Numbered from the stretch's first letter, positions 1-7,784 are shown. The stretch is DNA of 32,968 nucleotides from Tetragenococcus sp. (GCA_030462125.1 JAKDZT010000008.1:1-32968); one strand, 5' to 3'. Program-made: numbers and translations. Notes: generated from the letters alone by a model not told the origin.

Positions 1-86
1 GGACATTGAATCGTTCGAAGAAAAAATCATTTGATTGGTATAAAAAAGTTATCGCGACAAATGGCGAAGACTTAACTAACGATTAA
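1..86 (+). CDS. 6-phospho-beta-glucosidase (GH1), C-terminal end only
   Basis: Frame 3 is open from the window edge to TAA at 84-86 and encodes a tail containing FDWYKKVIATNGEDL. That tryptophan/tyrosine/lysine-rich ending followed by NGEDL is the usual C-terminus of family 1 glycoside hydrolases of the 6-phospho-beta-glucosidase type, which hydrolyse sugars imported and phosphorylated by the PTS. Only about 27 residues are visible, so the catalytic glutamates cannot be checked and the exact substrate is unknown. The piece is too short for the supplied ORF track. Confidence 0.7.
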   Translation, partial: TLNRSKKKSFDWYKKVIATNGEDLTND

Positions 87-118
87 AAGCTGCAAGAAAA
101 ATATTAAACAACATATTT

Positions 119-168
119 CGACCCCTGTACCAGATACGATGTCATAGTCGTCTGATATGGGGGTATTT
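119..168 (+). terminator. Imperfect inverted repeat, possible terminator after the glycosidase
   Basis: ACCCC-CAGA-CGA on the left can pair with TCG-TCTG-GGGGT on the right around the loop TGTCATAG, with internal mismatches. The tail ATTTGG is only weakly T-rich, so termination is uncertain. Confidence 0.3.
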
Positions 169-220
169 GGTATATAAAACTTACTTTTTTGCACCTTGGG
201 AACTGAATGTTATCAGATTA

Positions 221-229
221 TGGTATAAT
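221..229 (+). promoter_or_regulatory. Extended -10 promoter of pgm
   Basis: TGGTATAAT is a perfect extended -10 box (TGn plus TATAAT). No good -35 lies 17 bp upstream, as is common for extended -10 promoters. It is 35 bp from the pgm start codon, which has AAAGAGGTGG as ribosome binding site. Confidence 0.6.
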
Positions 230-263
230 TGAATGGACAAAATAAATAAAGAGGTGGTTTGTT

Positions 264-1991
264 ATGTCCTGGAAGGATATTTATGAACAATGGGCCAATG
301 ATGATTTTCTGGATAGTCATTTAAAAGACCAATTAGACAAGCTAAAAGAAAACGAGACGGAGTTAGAAGATGCCTTTTATGCTCCGCTGGAATTTGGTAC
401 GGCGGGGATGCGTGGTATTTTAGGTCCCGGTATTAATCGAATGAATATTTATACCGTTCGTCAAGCAACGGAAGGTTTAGCACGCTTTATGGTCAAACAA
501 GGATTCGATGCTGCTAGCAGAGGAGTGGCTATTGCCTATGATTCTAGACACTTTTCCCAAGAATTTGCCTTAGAAGCAGCTAAAATATTAGCTTATAATA
601 ATATTCCTGCCTATGTTTTTGAAAGTTTACGGCCCACACCGGAATTATCTTTTGCGGTTCGTTACTTAGGAACATTTACAGGAATTATGATTACAGCTTC
701 TCACAACCCGCCAGAATATAATGGCTACAAAGTATACGGTGAAGATGGAGGACAAATGCCGCCAGCCGATGCTGATCTTGTGACAGCCTTAATTCGGGAA
801 GTAGATAATCCTCTAACTATTCCCGTGATGTCAGAAACAGCGGCTAAAGAAGCCGGCCTTATTACGATGATCGGTGAAGAAGTCGACCAGGCTTATTTAG
901 CTGAGTTGAGTACCGTCACTATCGATCAAAATGTGATTGATGAAATGGGAGATCAATTAAAATTAGTTTATACGCCCTTACACGGGACAGGAAAAATGCT
1001 AGGTGAAAGAGCTTTACAACAAGCAGGTTTTAAAGAATTTATTTTAGAACCTGAACAGGCGGTAGCTGATCCTGAATTTTCAACGGTGAAATCGCCCAAT
1101 CCAGAAGAAGCTTCCGCGTTTGAGTATTCGATGCGTTTAGGGAAAAAAGAAAATGCTGATCTACTCATCGCGACAGATCCTGATGCAGACCGCTTGGGTG
1201 CTGCAGTGCGTATGCCTAACGGGGAGTACAAAGTGTTAAGTGGTAACCAAATTGGCGCTTTATTCATTCGGTATATTTTGGAAGCTCGGAAAAAAACAAA
1301 CGCTCTACCAGAAGATGCGGTGATTTTAAAATCAATTGTTTCTAGTGAATTAGCCACAGCAATTGCTCAAAGTTATGGCGTACCGATGGTTAACGTCTTA
1401 ACGGGATTCAAATTTATTGCCGAAAAGATTAAAGAATTTGAATCTGATCAAAGCCACACCTTTATCTTTGGTTTTGAAGAAAGTTATGGTTTCTTAGTTC
1501 AACCTTTTGTACGAGATAAAGATGCTTTACAAGCACTTGTTTTGTTAGCCGAAGTGGCAGCTGCTTATAAAAAGCAAGGGAAGACGCTATATGACGCCTT
1601 ACAAGAAATTTTTGCCGAATATGGTTATTACGCAGAAAAAACGATTTCGTTGACTAAGACAGGACAAGAAGGTTCTGCTCAAATTACTGCTTTAATGAAA
1701 TCTTTTAGAGAACAAACGCCCACTGAATTTGCAGGCATTAAAGTCGTTCAAACGGAAGATTTTCAACAATTGATTCGTAAAAATGTAGCTGGCGAAACTG
1801 AAGAAATCACGACGCCTCCAGCTGATGTTTTGAAATACACCTTAGAAGATGGCAGCTGGTTGGCAATTCGGCCTTCGGGTACCGAGCCCAAAATTAAGTT
1901 TTATATTGGCGTGAGAGCTGATTCGGATGAACGTGCTCAACAAAAAATTGAACTGTTACAAGCTGCTATCAATGAAATTACGGAAAATTAG
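264..1991 (+). CDS. pgcA: Alpha-phosphoglucomutase (phosphohexomutase superfamily)
   Basis: This cytoplasmic enzyme interconverts glucose 1-phosphate and glucose 6-phosphate, linking glycolysis to UDP-glucose, glycolipid and wall polymer synthesis. All four superfamily loops are present: the phosphoserine loop TASHNPPEYNGY near residue 144, the metal loop DPDADRLG near 305, the sugar-specificity loop GFEESYG near 402, and the phosphate-binding loop RPSGTEPKIKFYI near 535. The 575-residue length matches the PgcA type of Firmicutes rather than the shorter phosphoglucosamine mutase GlmM (about 450). GKMLGERAL and the GEESYG-type loop also fit glucose as substrate; phosphomannomutase side activity cannot be excluded. 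It has its own promoter and a terminator directly downstream, so it appears monocistronic. Confidence 0.93.
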   Translation: MSWKDIYEQWANDDFLDSHLKDQLDKLKENETELEDAFYAPLEFGTAGMRGILGPGINRMNIYTVRQATEGLARFMVKQGFDAASRGVAIAYDSRHFSQEFALEAAKILAYNNIPAYVFESLRPTPELSFAVRYLGTFTGIMITASHNPPEYNGYKVYGEDGGQMPPADADLVTALIREVDNPLTIPVMSETAAKEAGLITMIGEEVDQAYLAELSTVTIDQNVIDEMGDQLKLVYTPLHGTGKMLGERALQQAGFKEFILEPEQAVADPEFSTVKSPNPEEASAFEYSMRLGKKENADLLIATDPDADRLGAAVRMPNGEYKVLSGNQIGALFIRYILEARKKTNALPEDAVILKSIVSSELATAIAQSYGVPMVNVLTGFKFIAEKIKEFESDQSHTFIFGFEESYGFLVQPFVRDKDALQALVLLAEVAAAYKKQGKTLYDALQEIFAEYGYYAEKTISLTKTGQEGSAQITALMKSFREQTPTEFAGIKVVQTEDFQQLIRKNVAGETEEITTPPADVLKYTLEDGSWLAIRPSGTEPKIKFYIGVRADSDERAQQKIELLQAAINEITEN

Positions 1992-2036
1992 TTGTATAAT
2001 AGAAACGTTTCTTGCTAGACTTAGTAAGTAAAATTT

Positions 2037-2076
2037 AACTGGGACAAGGATCAGGCTGATTTTTGTCCTAGTTTTC
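2037..2076 (+). terminator. Terminator-like hairpin after pgm
   Basis: AACTGGGACAA and TTGTCCTAGTT form an 11-bp stem with one G-U pair, with a smaller ATCAG/CTGAT inverted repeat inside, followed by TTTTC. The GGACA/TGTCC arms start 22 bp apart, the same geometry as the array at 2526-2792. Confidence 0.55.
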
Positions 2077-2107
2077 TTCACATGAAAAGCCAGTAGAGGG
2101 GGCCGCT

Positions 2108-2401
2108 ATGGATAAAGCACCGATTCAAGATATCGAACACGTCAGTCAAATTTATAAAGTACTAAGTGATGTGACACGCTTAAAAATAGTACTAGCAGTA
2201 AAAGAAGGCGAAAAAAATGTGACAACGATTGCTAATGAAGTAGGTATGGAACAATCTGCTGTTTCTCATCAATTGAAATTATTGCGCGACAACCGCGTAG
2301 TAAAAACGAGAAGGCAAGGCAAAGCGATATTATATAGTGTCGATGACGCCCACATTTTAGATATTCTAGAACAAACTTTTAAACACATTCATCACCGCTA
2401 A
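2108..2401 (+). CDS. czrA: ArsR/SmtB-family zinc/cobalt-sensing repressor, CzrA type
   Basis: A 97-residue winged-helix repressor with the recognition helix in QSAVSHQLKLLR and the wing in RRQGKAILYSV. The C-terminal helix carries Asp80, His82, His93 and His96, reproducing the D-x-H-x10-H-x2-H spacing of the alpha-5 metal site of CzrA/SmtB sensors. The alpha-3 CxC site of ArsR/CadC sensors is absent. By family, metal binding releases DNA and derepresses a zinc/cobalt exporter. No efflux gene is adjacent: pgm lies upstream, a repeat array and hom downstream, so its target is presumably elsewhere or only its own promoter. A strong AGAGGGGG ribosome binding site precedes ATG. The symbol is by analogy; the metal is inferred from ligand spacing. 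Confidence 0.85.
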   Translation: MDKAPIQDIEHVSQIYKVLSDVTRLKIVLAVKEGEKNVTTIANEVGMEQSAVSHQLKLLRDNRVVKTRRQGKAILYSVDDAHILDILEQTFKHIHHR

Positions 2402-2435
2402 AAAAGGACTTTCAAGCAGAAAGTTCTTTTTTTCT
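2401..2435 (+). terminator. Intrinsic terminator of the ArsR-family gene
   Basis: AAAAAGGACTTTC and GAAAGTTCTTTTTTT form an A/T-extended stem around the loop AAGCA, ending in a run of seven T. It abuts the stop codon. Confidence 0.8.
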
Positions 2436-2847
2436 AAGTAGAATTTTGTTATGCTTAGACAAGTAATTTAGAAGTTTATGAAAGTGTTTCTAACCTGAGA
2501 ATTAGAGCGCTTTGAAATTTTTATTGAGGACAAAAGTTCGCCAAAAAAGTGTCCTATTTGATGATATAGGACAAAAAAGGTTCAAACTATTGTCCTATTC
2601 AGCGTTTTAGGACAAAAGGTAACTAAATTAATGTCCTATATTGGTGAAAAAAGGCATTTTAGAGGCTTTTATCACGATTATAGGACAAAAGTTGTTCGAA
2701 AGAATGTCCTATTCTGAACTATAGGACAAAATAATAGCAAAGTAATGTCCTATTCTGTGCTATAGGACAAAAGTTTGCCAAATTAATGTCCTTGATAAGA
2801 AAAGCTCACGAATATTTCAGGTTTGATGACACCTTGAAGGAGTAAGT
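2402..2847. other. 446-bp intergenic region without a gene
   Basis: It holds the czrA terminator (2401-2435), about 90 bp with no clear feature (2436-2525), the 41-bp array (2526-2792), and a 55-bp segment ending in the hom ribosome binding site AAGGAG. I found no open frame worth calling and no convincing sigma-A promoter. The hom-thrB promoter is therefore unassigned and may be in or just before the array. Confidence 0.7.
2526..2792. repeat. Array of six GGACA...TGTCC units at an exact 41-bp period, interrupted once
   Basis: GGACA starts at 2528, 2569, 2610, 2683, 2724 and 2765. TGTCC starts at 2550, 2591, 2632, 2705, 2746 and 2787. The offset within a unit is always 22, and the step is 41 bp except for one 73-bp step. 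Neighbouring units form TGTCCTAT-N8-ATAGGACA hairpins with 7-8 bp arms; the other side of each unit is a 17-bp spacer beginning AAA. Arms are nearly invariant while linkers and spacers vary. The array fills the space between the czrA terminator and hom. No promoter for hom is obvious outside it. It is not CRISPR-like, since conserved blocks are only about 8 bp. Confidence 0.9.
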
Positions 2848-4104
2848 ATGGAAAAAGAAGTAAAGATCGCTGTCTTAGGGTTAGGTGTTGTGGCAAATGG
2901 CCTTGTCAAAAACTTAGAAGCTGCCCAAGAAAAAATCAGACAACAGACGGGTTTAAGTTTTTCGATTGCAAAAGTATTAGTACGTTCCAAGGAAAATAAA
3001 CAAGTACAAGCAAAAAAGCAGCAACTGTCATTAACGACCGACATCGCTGAAATTCTCGATGATCCTAACATTGATATTGTGGTCGAACTAATAGGCGGCG
3101 TTGATTCTGCTAAAAAATGGATCACACAAGCATTACAACAAAAAAAGCATGTGGTTACAGCCAATAAAGATTTAATTGCCCAGTTTGGTAATGAATTAAC
3201 GGCAATTGCTAAAGAAAATGATGTTTCTTTATTTTATGAAGCAAGCGTGGCTGGTGGTATTCCCATCTTACAAAATTTAAATAGCAGTTTTATGGTCGAT
3301 GAAATTACAGGGATACAGGGAGTTTTAAACGGCACAACCAATTTCATGCTAACTCAAATGGCTGAATCGAGAATTTCTTACACAGAAGCATTAAAAGCAG
3401 CTCAAGCTTCTGGATTTGCAGAAGCGGACCCGTCAAATGATGTAGACGGGTGGGATGCTGTATATAAATTAATTATTTTAGTACGACTAGCATTGGGTAG
3501 AGATTTGTCATTAAGCGATGTGCAAATGAATGGGATACGCGCAATCACACAAGCAGATATTTTTTATGCTCAAAAATTTGGCTATCAGGTTAAACTAGTA
3601 GCTCAAGCAGAAAAAATGGCAGAAAAAATTTACGCTGCGGTATCACCGGTCCTTATTCCTCAATCGCACCCATTAGCATTTGTAAAAAATGAAATGAACG
3701 GCGTTTTTATTACAAGCGAGGCCATTGGATCTTCCATGCTTTATGGACCTGGCGCTGGAGCAATGCCAACAGCAGCTAGTGTGCTCACAGATATAGTAAA
3801 AATTACGCAAAATGAAATGTCTGACCTTCCAGCATTACAAATGAGTAGAGCGGATTTGCCAAAAGGTGAATCCTACAAAGAGGTAGTTGCTAGTTATTAT
3901 TTCTTACTTTCAGATTGCAGTGTTGATATATTCACATTTTTGAAAAAGCAACAGATAGAACCAATACGGTTAGAACAACAGCAAGAAAATGGAGAAATTG
4001 CCTTTATTACAGGTCGACTAACATTGGAACAAAAAAATTCATTGCTGGAACAATTACGACAAGTCAGCCATATCAAACAAATTTTAAATGTCTGGGGGAA
4101 GTAG
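2848..4104 (+). CDS. hom: Homoserine dehydrogenase
   Basis: Reduces aspartate semialdehyde to homoserine with NAD(P)H, the branch point to threonine and methionine. The N-terminal Rossmann fold shows GLGVVANGL at residues 10-18, followed by the family motifs TANKDLIA, EASVAGGIPIL, NGTTNFML (near 160) and FAEADPSNDVDGWDA (near 190-205) that form the substrate site. The C-terminal 65 or so residues look like an ACT regulatory domain (CSVDIFTFLKKQQIEPI onward), as in Gram-positive Hom enzymes that threonine inhibits. At 418 residues it is full length for the monofunctional enzyme; no aspartokinase is fused. AAGGAG lies 7 bp before ATG. It is followed after 3 bp by thrB. Confidence 0.94.
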   Translation: MEKEVKIAVLGLGVVANGLVKNLEAAQEKIRQQTGLSFSIAKVLVRSKENKQVQAKKQQLSLTTDIAEILDDPNIDIVVELIGGVDSAKKWITQALQQKKHVVTANKDLIAQFGNELTAIAKENDVSLFYEASVAGGIPILQNLNSSFMVDEITGIQGVLNGTTNFMLTQMAESRISYTEALKAAQASGFAEADPSNDVDGWDAVYKLIILVRLALGRDLSLSDVQMNGIRAITQADIFYAQKFGYQVKLVAQAEKMAEKIYAAVSPVLIPQSHPLAFVKNEMNGVFITSEAIGSSMLYGPGAGAMPTAASVLTDIVKITQNEMSDLPALQMSRADLPKGESYKEVVASYYFLLSDCSVDIFTFLKKQQIEPIRLEQQQENGEIAFITGRLTLEQKNSLLEQLRQVSHIKQILNVWGK

Positions 4105-4107
4105 AAA

Positions 4108-4983
4108 ATGAAAATCCGTGTTCCGGCTACCAGCGCTAATTTAGGTCCTGGTTTTGATTCATGTGGCCTTGCTTTATCAAGGTATTTAACGATTGAAGTC
4201 ATAAAAGAAGATACAAAGTGGACAGTTGAGCACGAACTAGGGAAGACGATTCCTCAAGATGAACAAAATCTTCTCGTACAAGCAGCGCAAACAGTTGCAC
4301 CTGCTTTGAAGCCTCATCATGTAAAAATGTCTTCTTCAATTCCTATCGCAAGTGGGGTAGGAAGTAGTTCTTCCGTTATTGTCGCAGGCATTGAACTGGC
4401 AAATCGGCTGGAAAATTTAAACTTAACAGAAAGACAAAAAATTGAGATTGCGACTTCCATTGAAGGCCATCCTGACAATTGTACGCCAGCTATTTGTGGG
4501 GATTTTGTGGTTGCTAGTTATTTTTTCAGTGAAAATAAACCGACTGTTCATTATGTAAAACACTATTTTCCAGAGTGTCGGGTTATTGCTTATATTCCCA
4601 ACTCGCAGGTATTAACTAAGGAAAGCCGTGGCGTGCTTCCTGAAACTCTCTCTTTTTCAGAAGCAGTTAAAGCTAGTTCCATTGCTAATGTGATGATCGC
4701 AGCTGTTTTAAACGGTGATTTATTACTGGCTGGTCAAATGATGGAACAAGATCGCTGGCATGAAGCTTATCGAGAAAAATTTGTTCCTCATCTAGGAACA
4801 ATTCGACAAATTGTCAAACGAAATGGAGGTTACGCTGCCTTTCTTAGTGGGGCGGGACCTACTGTATTAGTTTTAACCAGTGAAGAAAAAGCAGATTTAA
4901 TTACTTATGAACTAGAACAAATGGGCGGTTCGGCGCGAATTGAACAACTATCTTTTGATCGAGAAGGCGTACAAGTATTTTAA
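4108..4983 (+). CDS. thrB: Homoserine kinase
   Basis: Phosphorylates homoserine to O-phosphohomoserine, the precursor used by threonine synthase. It is a GHMP-family kinase: the N-terminal PATSANLGPGFDSCGLAL motif and the glycine/serine-rich ATP loop PIASGVGSSSSVIVAG (near residues 80-95) are intact, as is the C-terminal FLSGAGPTVLVL motif. At 291 residues it is full length. It starts 3 bp after the hom stop, and its ribosome binding site GGGGGAAG lies inside the last hom codons, so the two are translationally linked in one operon. Threonine synthase (thrC) is not in the window, so the pathway is completed elsewhere. Confidence 0.94.
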   Translation: MKIRVPATSANLGPGFDSCGLALSRYLTIEVIKEDTKWTVEHELGKTIPQDEQNLLVQAAQTVAPALKPHHVKMSSSIPIASGVGSSSSVIVAGIELANRLENLNLTERQKIEIATSIEGHPDNCTPAICGDFVVASYFFSENKPTVHYVKHYFPECRVIAYIPNSQVLTKESRGVLPETLSFSEAVKASSIANVMIAAVLNGDLLLAGQMMEQDRWHEAYREKFVPHLGTIRQIVKRNGGYAAFLSGAGPTVLVLTSEEKADLITYELEQMGGSARIEQLSFDREGVQVF

Positions 4984-4984
4984 T

Positions 4985-5022
4985 AAGAAGGGTTTTGACA
5001 AAAATGCCAAAACCCTTCTTTA
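4985..5022. terminator. Bidirectional terminator between thrB and ppsR
   Basis: AAGAAGGGTTTTG pairs perfectly with CAAAACCCTTCTT (13 bp) around a 10-nt loop, flanked by A and T runs on both sides. It separates convergent genes, and its right arm reaches the stop codon of the minus-strand gene. Confidence 0.85.
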
Positions 5023-5883
5023 AATATCTTCAATTTCTTCTTCCGATCCATAATAGCCATGATCTTCCAAATCCAACTCGTTCATAATAACAGAAGCCGT
5101 TTCTTCAATTGACAATGAAGCGACATTAATAATAATACAACCTAATTTTTCGTAAAGTTCTTTAGCAAAGTTTAGCTCTTCTTTAATCTTATCTATATCT
5201 GAGTAAGCAGAATCAGGATTTAATCCATAGGCTACCATGCGTTCTTTACGGATCGTATTAAGTAATTCTGGATCATTTGTTAAACCAACAATTTTGTTTG
5301 GATCAACTTCCCAAATTTGTTTGGGGATATGCGCTTGCGGAACAATCGGCAGGTTTGCTACTTTTAAGTTTTTATTTGCTAAAAATAGACTTAAAGGTGT
5401 CTTGGATGTGCGGGAGACACCAAGCAATACGACATCAGCTTCTAAAAAGCCGCGGGGATCTTTTCCGTCATCATATTTTACGGCAAACTCCATCGCTTTA
5501 ATACGTTTAAAATAGTTCCTATCTAAATGATGCATCGCCCCAGGTTCATCTAGTGACTCTGCTCCTGTTCTTTTAGCAACTTCTGAGACAGGAGGCGTCA
5601 AGACATCAAATTGATAGAGTTGATTTTCTTGGCAAAATTGGTGCGCGATTTTTACCAAATGTTTATTAATTAGTGTATGCAAGATGATAGCATCATGCTT
5701 TTTTGCATCTTTTAATGCTTTAATTAAGGAGTTATCTGTTGTAATGAACGTGCGTCTAAATAAATTGAATTCGACTGCAGGATATTGTGCCATGGTTGCT
5801 TGTGCTAGTTTTGAGGCAGTCTCTCCGGCGGAGTCTGAAATTACAAATATCGTTACATTCGTTTTATCGTTTTCTTCTGTCAT
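5020..5883 (-). CDS. ppsR: Bifunctional pyruvate, phosphate dikinase regulatory protein (DUF299)
   Basis: This family (PDRP, B. subtilis YqfL) uses ADP to phosphorylate and inactivate pyruvate, phosphate dikinase, and phosphate to reactivate it. The N-terminus FVISDSAGETASKLAQA and the P-loop-like GVSRTSKTPLSLFLANK near residues 155-171 are diagnostic, and the ending EDHGYYGSEEE is typical. The length of 287 residues is normal. The start codon is preceded by GCGAGGGA. The gene is convergent with thrB and divergent from zur. No ppdK or related PEP synthase gene is in this window, so its target must lie elsewhere. The symbol is by family; the locus is also called yqfL. Confidence 0.9.
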   Translation of the reverse strand: MTEENDKTNVTIFVISDSAGETASKLAQATMAQYPAVEFNLFRRTFITTDNSLIKALKDAKKHDAIILHTLINKHLVKIAHQFCQENQLYQFDVLTPPVSEVAKRTGAESLDEPGAMHHLDRNYFKRIKAMEFAVKYDDGKDPRGFLEADVVLLGVSRTSKTPLSLFLANKNLKVANLPIVPQAHIPKQIWEVDPNKIVGLTNDPELLNTIRKERMVAYGLNPDSAYSDIDKIKEELNFAKELYEKLGCIIINVASLSIEETASVIMNELDLEDHGYYGSEEEIEDI

Positions 5884-5916
5884 TTTTTATCCCTCGCTTG
5901 CAATTTAATTAGGATT

Positions 5917-5925
5917 ATTATAACA
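5917..5925 (-). promoter_or_regulatory. Extended -10 promoter of ppsR
   Basis: Read on the minus strand this is TGTTATAAT, a perfect extended -10, 34 bp before the ppsR start codon. No good -35 is visible. Confidence 0.5.
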
Positions 5926-5973
5926 TAAATGCAAAAATGAAATCGGAATGATTTTGGTTTGGAGGAAAATGAG

Positions 5974-6414
5974 ATGGAAAATCAAACAGCGATTAATGCA
6001 GCGATGCAACAAATGAAGGCCTATGGTTTTAAGAATACAAAGAAAAGAGAAACGATCATTTCCTACTTAGCAAAAACAAATCGATATGTATCAGCAAAAG
6101 AATTACATGATTTTTTAGCTCAAAAATACTCTGGTATCAGTTATGACACCATTTATCGTAATTTACGTGATTTTGCGGCCATCGGGATTTTAGAAGATAC
6201 GGAATTAGAAGGTGAGATGAAGTTTTGCTTTAATTGTTCACTTCAAGGAGCTGAAAGTCATCATCACCACTTTATTTGTACGATATGCGGAAAAACAAAA
6301 GAAGTGACAACTTGTCCGATGAGCTTTTTTAAAGATCAGTTACCTGGCTGTACAATTGAAGATCATCGTTTTGAAATTTACGGGCATTGTGAAGCTTGTC
6401 AAAACGTGGCTTAA
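5974..6414 (+). CDS. zur: Fur-family zinc uptake regulator (Zur)
   Basis: A 146-residue Fur-family repressor that by family uses zinc as co-repressor to shut off zinc import genes. It resembles Bacillus Zur more than Fur or PerR in NTKKRETII, GISYDTIYRNLRDF, HHHHFICTICGKTKEV and the ending FEIYGHCEAC. Structural zinc ligands are Cys102/Cys105 and Cys139/Cys142, and the regulatory site is in the His96-His99 run. The ORF track begins at a TTG (5959), but the GGAGG at 5961-5965 lies inside that extension. ATG 5974, 8 bp beyond GGAGG, is therefore the better start. No zinc ABC importer is adjacent. Assignment to Zur rather than Fur is from remembered sequence resemblance. Confidence 0.87.
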   Translation: MENQTAINAAMQQMKAYGFKNTKKRETIISYLAKTNRYVSAKELHDFLAQKYSGISYDTIYRNLRDFAAIGILEDTELEGEMKFCFNCSLQGAESHHHHFICTICGKTKEVTTCPMSFFKDQLPGCTIEDHRFEIYGHCEACQNVA

Positions 6415-6427
6415 GAATAAACGAAAG

Positions 6428-6464
6428 GGTAGCTACTAAATAGCATCCGCTACCAAAATTTTTT
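6428..6464 (+). terminator. Possible weak terminator after zur
   Basis: GGTAGC and GCTACC pair around a 15-nt loop and are followed by AAAATTTTTT. The stem is only 6 bp, so read-through into the next gene is likely. Confidence 0.4.
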
Positions 6465-6499
6465 AACTTAACAATTATAAAGGGGGAATTATCTGCTAT

Positions 6500-7783
6500 A
6501 TGGATTCGAGTCAATTAACAAGCATTATTTTGTTTATTATTTGCATACTTTTGTCAGCCTATTTTTCATCTTCAGAAACTGCTTTTACTTCATTAAGTAA
6601 AATTCGTTTAAAAAATGAAGCAAAAGATGGGGATAAAAGAGCCGGAGAAACAATGAAATTACAAGAGAAATTTGAAGCATTACTATCTACTGTTTTAATA
6701 GGGAACAATTTGGTGAATATCGCTGGATCAGCTATTGCAACCGTCTTTTTTGTTAACCTTTTTCCTAGATATGGAGCGACAATCGCGACGATTGCTACCA
6801 CTGTACTTTTGTTACTATTTAGCGAAATTGCACCTAAATTACTGGCAAAATTGGCTCCAGAACGTGTGGCAAAATTGTCGACTCCTATCTTAAAACTTTT
6901 AATGTTTCTTTTTAAACCACTTGTTTGGTTGTTAAGCCAGTGGCAGCAATTTGTTAAAAAACTGGTCCCAGTTGGAGCTACTCAATCTATTAGTGAAGAA
7001 GAACTACTTTCTCTGGTGGATGAAGCTCAAATGGAGGGCAGTATCGAATATGATGAGCGTCGTTTAGTTAAAGCAGCTATTGAATTTGACGATGTCGACG
7101 TTTCTTCAATTTTGACGCCCAGAGTGGACGTGATGGGAATAGATATTGAAGAATCTGATGAAAAAATTGAACAGGTTTTTGAACAAAATGTGTACTCTCG
7201 CTTAATTGTCTATGAAGAGACGATAGATAACGTGATTGGTGTCTTACATGAAAAAAACTTTCATCGATATTTGCGAGTAAAGACAAGAAAAGACTCGAAA
7301 GTTCCGACGATTGAAAGCCTGCTTTCTGAAGTATTATTTGTTCCACCAACTATGAAATTGTCAGATTTATTGAAAATGATGCAACGTGATAAAAACCATA
7401 TGGCTGTTGTTGTGGATGAATACGGAGGAACGCTGGGCGTTGCTACGATGGAAGACGCCTTAGAAGAACTTGTCGGAGAAATCTGGGATGAAACAGATGT
7501 GGTACAAAAAGAAGTAGAAGTTGTTGAAGAAGGAAAAACTTATAAAATCAAAGGGTCTTACTCTTTAGACAAAATGTTTGATTTATTTAATATTCATACC
7601 AACGAAGAATGGCTCTCGAATACCGTGAGTGGTTTTGTTATTGAACAATTAGAAAAAGTCCCCGCAACCAATGATTCGTTTGTTTTCGATCATTTATATT
7701 TTACTGTACTTAACGCCCAAAACCGACGAGTAAATGAAGTTTTAATCGAAAAACTCCCATTTGATGAAGATAGTAAGAAATAA
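6500..7783 (+). CDS. CorC/HlyC-type (CNNM-related) membrane protein with CBS pair
   Basis: A 427-residue membrane protein of the DUF21/CBS/CorC_HlyC architecture. Residues 1-185 form the DUF21 domain with about four hydrophobic helices (SIILFIICILLSAYFSSSETAFTSL, IATIATTVLLLLFSEIAPKLLAK and others). A tandem CBS pair follows at about 205-325 (SSILTPRVDVMGID, HMAVVVDEYGGTLGVATMEDALEELVG), then a C-terminal CorC_HlyC domain. Relatives are called hemolysins but are linked experimentally to magnesium or cobalt efflux. The sequence shows no toxin feature. The GGGGGA ribosome site is about 13 bp before ATG, slightly far. It may be co-transcribed with zur at low level; substrate is not determinable. 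Confidence 0.88.
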   Translation: MDSSQLTSIILFIICILLSAYFSSSETAFTSLSKIRLKNEAKDGDKRAGETMKLQEKFEALLSTVLIGNNLVNIAGSAIATVFFVNLFPRYGATIATIATTVLLLLFSEIAPKLLAKLAPERVAKLSTPILKLLMFLFKPLVWLLSQWQQFVKKLVPVGATQSISEEELLSLVDEAQMEGSIEYDERRLVKAAIEFDDVDVSSILTPRVDVMGIDIEESDEKIEQVFEQNVYSRLIVYEETIDNVIGVLHEKNFHRYLRVKTRKDSKVPTIESLLSEVLFVPPTMKLSDLLKMMQRDKNHMAVVVDEYGGTLGVATMEDALEELVGEIWDETDVVQKEVEVVEEGKTYKIKGSYSLDKMFDLFNIHTNEEWLSNTVSGFVIEQLEKVPATNDSFVFDHLYFTVLNAQNRRVNEVLIEKLPFDEDSKK

Positions 7784-7784
7784 G

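Noticed and set aside
968-1357. 129-codon minus-strand ORF within pgm
   Set aside because: Entirely antisense to well-conserved pgm codons, with no ribosome site or family resemblance.
2526-2792. CRISPR array at the 41-bp repeats
   Set aside because: Conserved blocks are only about 8 bp, the intervening segments are 8 and 17 nt, and no cas genes are present. Spacing and sequence fit hairpin repeats and not repeats with 30-nt spacers.
5684-5908. 74-codon plus-strand ORF opposite ppsR
   Set aside because: Antisense shadow of the conserved ppsR N-terminus, with no credible start signal.
6500-7783. Calling the CBS-domain membrane protein a hemolysin
   Set aside because: The name is historical. 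The DUF21/CBS/CorC_HlyC layout indicates an ion-transport-related protein, and nothing toxin-like is visible.
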